Shown here one piece after another: positions 62,752-64,000 of a DNA stretch of 64,000 nucleotides. The notes under the pieces were generated by a model. That model saw only the letters and a list, made by a program, of their open reading frames with translations. It searched no databases and had not been told where the DNA came from. Made by a program: the position numbers and the translations under genes. The stretch's first letter is position 1, and the number at the start of each line of letters is the position of its first letter. The stretch covers positions 100,928,794-100,992,793 of the forward strand of contig JAIOJX010000032.1 of the NCBI GenBank assembly GCA_022376925.1, in the 5' to 3' direction. The stretch comes from Tragulus kanchil (Eukaryota; Chordata; Mammalia; Artiodactyla; Tragulidae).

Positions 62752-64000
62752 AATTATAAAGGTAAAGGATCTCTCTAGAGGCTGTTTGGGACAGAGTCTA
62801 AGGGGACAAAGTGGAAGAAAAGTAATTAAGAAGCCACTGCAGTAGATCAGATGAGTGCTGATGGTAGGTCACACAATGCTGGTTACAATAAACATTTTGA
62901 GAGCTGTTCATATTGGGCATATATTTTGATATTGGCACCAAGAGGACTTGCCAAGAGTTGGATGAGAGATGTAAGAAAAATCACAAAAGAGGGATTAAAG
63001 ACATAGTTTTCGGGGCCCACAGAGCTAGATGAACAAGGGTGCCATAGACTGATGTGCAAAAAGACTTCATAAGAAATAAGTTGGGAAGAAGGAAAGGATG
63101 AGGGACAAAATTCTGCTTTGATCATGGTGAGTATGAGATGTTAAATGGAAATTCTAAAGACTGCGTTAAGTAGGTAGCTGACTACAAGAGTGTGAACTTC
63201 AAGGGAGAGGTCCAGACTAAAAATGTTTCAGAATCGTCAGCCTAAGTACAATAGGATTGGCAATCACTCAGGAAGTAAATGTAAACAGCAAAAGGAAGAC
63301 ACTCTCAGACTGAGATATCCCAGGTCTAGAGATATGTAAAAGGAAGAGAAGTTATCAAAAGATACTAAAAGGGGGAGGAAGGGACTTTGCAGGCAGTGCA
63401 GTGGTTAAGACACTGCGCTTCCAGTACAGGAGCTGTGGCTCCGATCCCTGGACAGGAACTAAGGTTTCCCATGCCACGTGATCAGAACACAAAAATAAAG
63501 TGGAAGGAAATTTAAGAAACTATCATCAAGAATTTATCAGCCATGTCTAATGCTACAAGAGAGCAAGTGAAATGAGAATGGAGTTAATAGTTGGATTTGA
63601 TGACCTTGACAAGTGACTTTGAAGTGGAATGATGAAGACAAAACAATGAAGTGAGCTTATGAGAAAGTTGAAATGGAAATGTAGAGAAGGTGGATTATAT
63701 ATAATCTTTTAAATCTTTTGTCATGAAAGGGAACAGAAAAAATTTTGAGTGTTGCCATGAAGAGGCCATAGCAAAGGCGGATGTGGTACAAGTATAAGGG
63801 TTAGGGAAAGGGTCAGGGCACAATTTGAAAAGAATGACATAGCCCAAGGACACAGGCAAATTAGGAAAGGGTCAGGGCACAATTTTGAAAGTAATTATAA
63901 AGGTAAAGGATCTCTCTAGAGGCTGTTTGGGACAGAGTCTAAGGGGACAAAGTGGAAGAAAAGTAATTAAGAAGCCACTGCAGTAGATCAGATGAGTGCT
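62752..64000. repeat. Direct duplication 20, cut by the window end (62752-63892 and from 63893)
   Basis: The last 108 bases repeat 62752-62860 exactly in order (aattataaaggtaaagg onward), offset about 1141. Just before the junction a 60 bp phrase (gggtcagggcacaatt) occurs twice at 63811 and 63871 in noisy form. By the pattern elsewhere the second copy should run to about 65030. Confidence 0.85.
63385..63505 (+). mobile_element. Short CHR-like tRNA-derived SINE
   Basis: 'gcagtgcagtggttaagaca' A-box region, 'ctgcgcttccagtacaggag', B box ggctccgatccc at about 63437, 'catgccacgtgatcagaaca' and an AAAAATAAA tail. Confidence 0.7.

Overview
The window is ruminant nuclear DNA. It is AT-rich, intron-dominated and packed with Bov-tA/Bov-A-type SINEs, BovB (RTE) pieces, CHR-type tRNA-derived SINEs and L1 fragments. 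I cannot name the species. The only protein-coding gene I can defend is PRKAA2 (AMP-activated protein kinase catalytic subunit alpha-2), read on the minus strand. Coding exon 1 lies in a CpG island at 48395-48488. Coding exon 2 appears twice, at 7519-7660 and 6410-6551. The junction phases fit exactly: exon 1 ends with one base of a codon, exon 2 supplies the other two, and together they encode residues 1-78 without a break. Everything from 1 to 6409 is intron 2, 7661-48394 is intron 1, and 48489-64000 is the gene's 5' flank, where I see no other gene.

The most striking property of the window is structural. Twenty head-to-tail duplications of unrelated 1.05-1.19 kb units run through it, with second copies starting near 4005, 7325, 10523, 12323, 14763, 19771, 23831, 27846, 32471, 34534, 36994, 40425, 42299, 44202, 51476, 53541, 56010, 59534, 61554 and 63893. 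The unit content is arbitrary (SINE, L1, unique DNA, an exon), the copies are nearly identical, and the differences are mostly small indels or garbled bases near the junctions. The best reading is unmerged overlaps in the assembly (false duplication), not biology. Removing them leaves about 43 kb of real sequence and shortens intron 1 from about 41 kb to roughly 28 kb.

Layout: 1-6409, intron 2, with an L2 end, an AT microsatellite, a young SINE and Bov-tA; 6410-8413, exon 2 region, duplicated; 8414-18701, a thick block of L1 sequence carrying nested CHR, Bov-tA and young SINE insertions; 18702-25760, unique DNA, L1 end, CHR, BovB, Bov-tA and a mariner-like MITE; 26000-30150, an ancient antisense L1; 30150-41605, mostly unique intron with a CpG-rich island-like patch near 34150-34400 and an inverted Bov-tA pair; 41866-45254, older L1 3' portion; 45255-48043, SINEs, L2 and L1 ends and a MIR; 48044-48830, PRKAA2 CpG island promoter with exon 1; 48831-64000, upstream flank with SINEs, an LTR-like element and old repeats.

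The best biological novelty candidate is a young SINE family. It has a tRNA-like head with A and B boxes and a GC-rich body of its own. Eight independent, nearly unmutated insertions are each bounded by their own target-site duplication, about one per 5 kb of non-redundant sequence.
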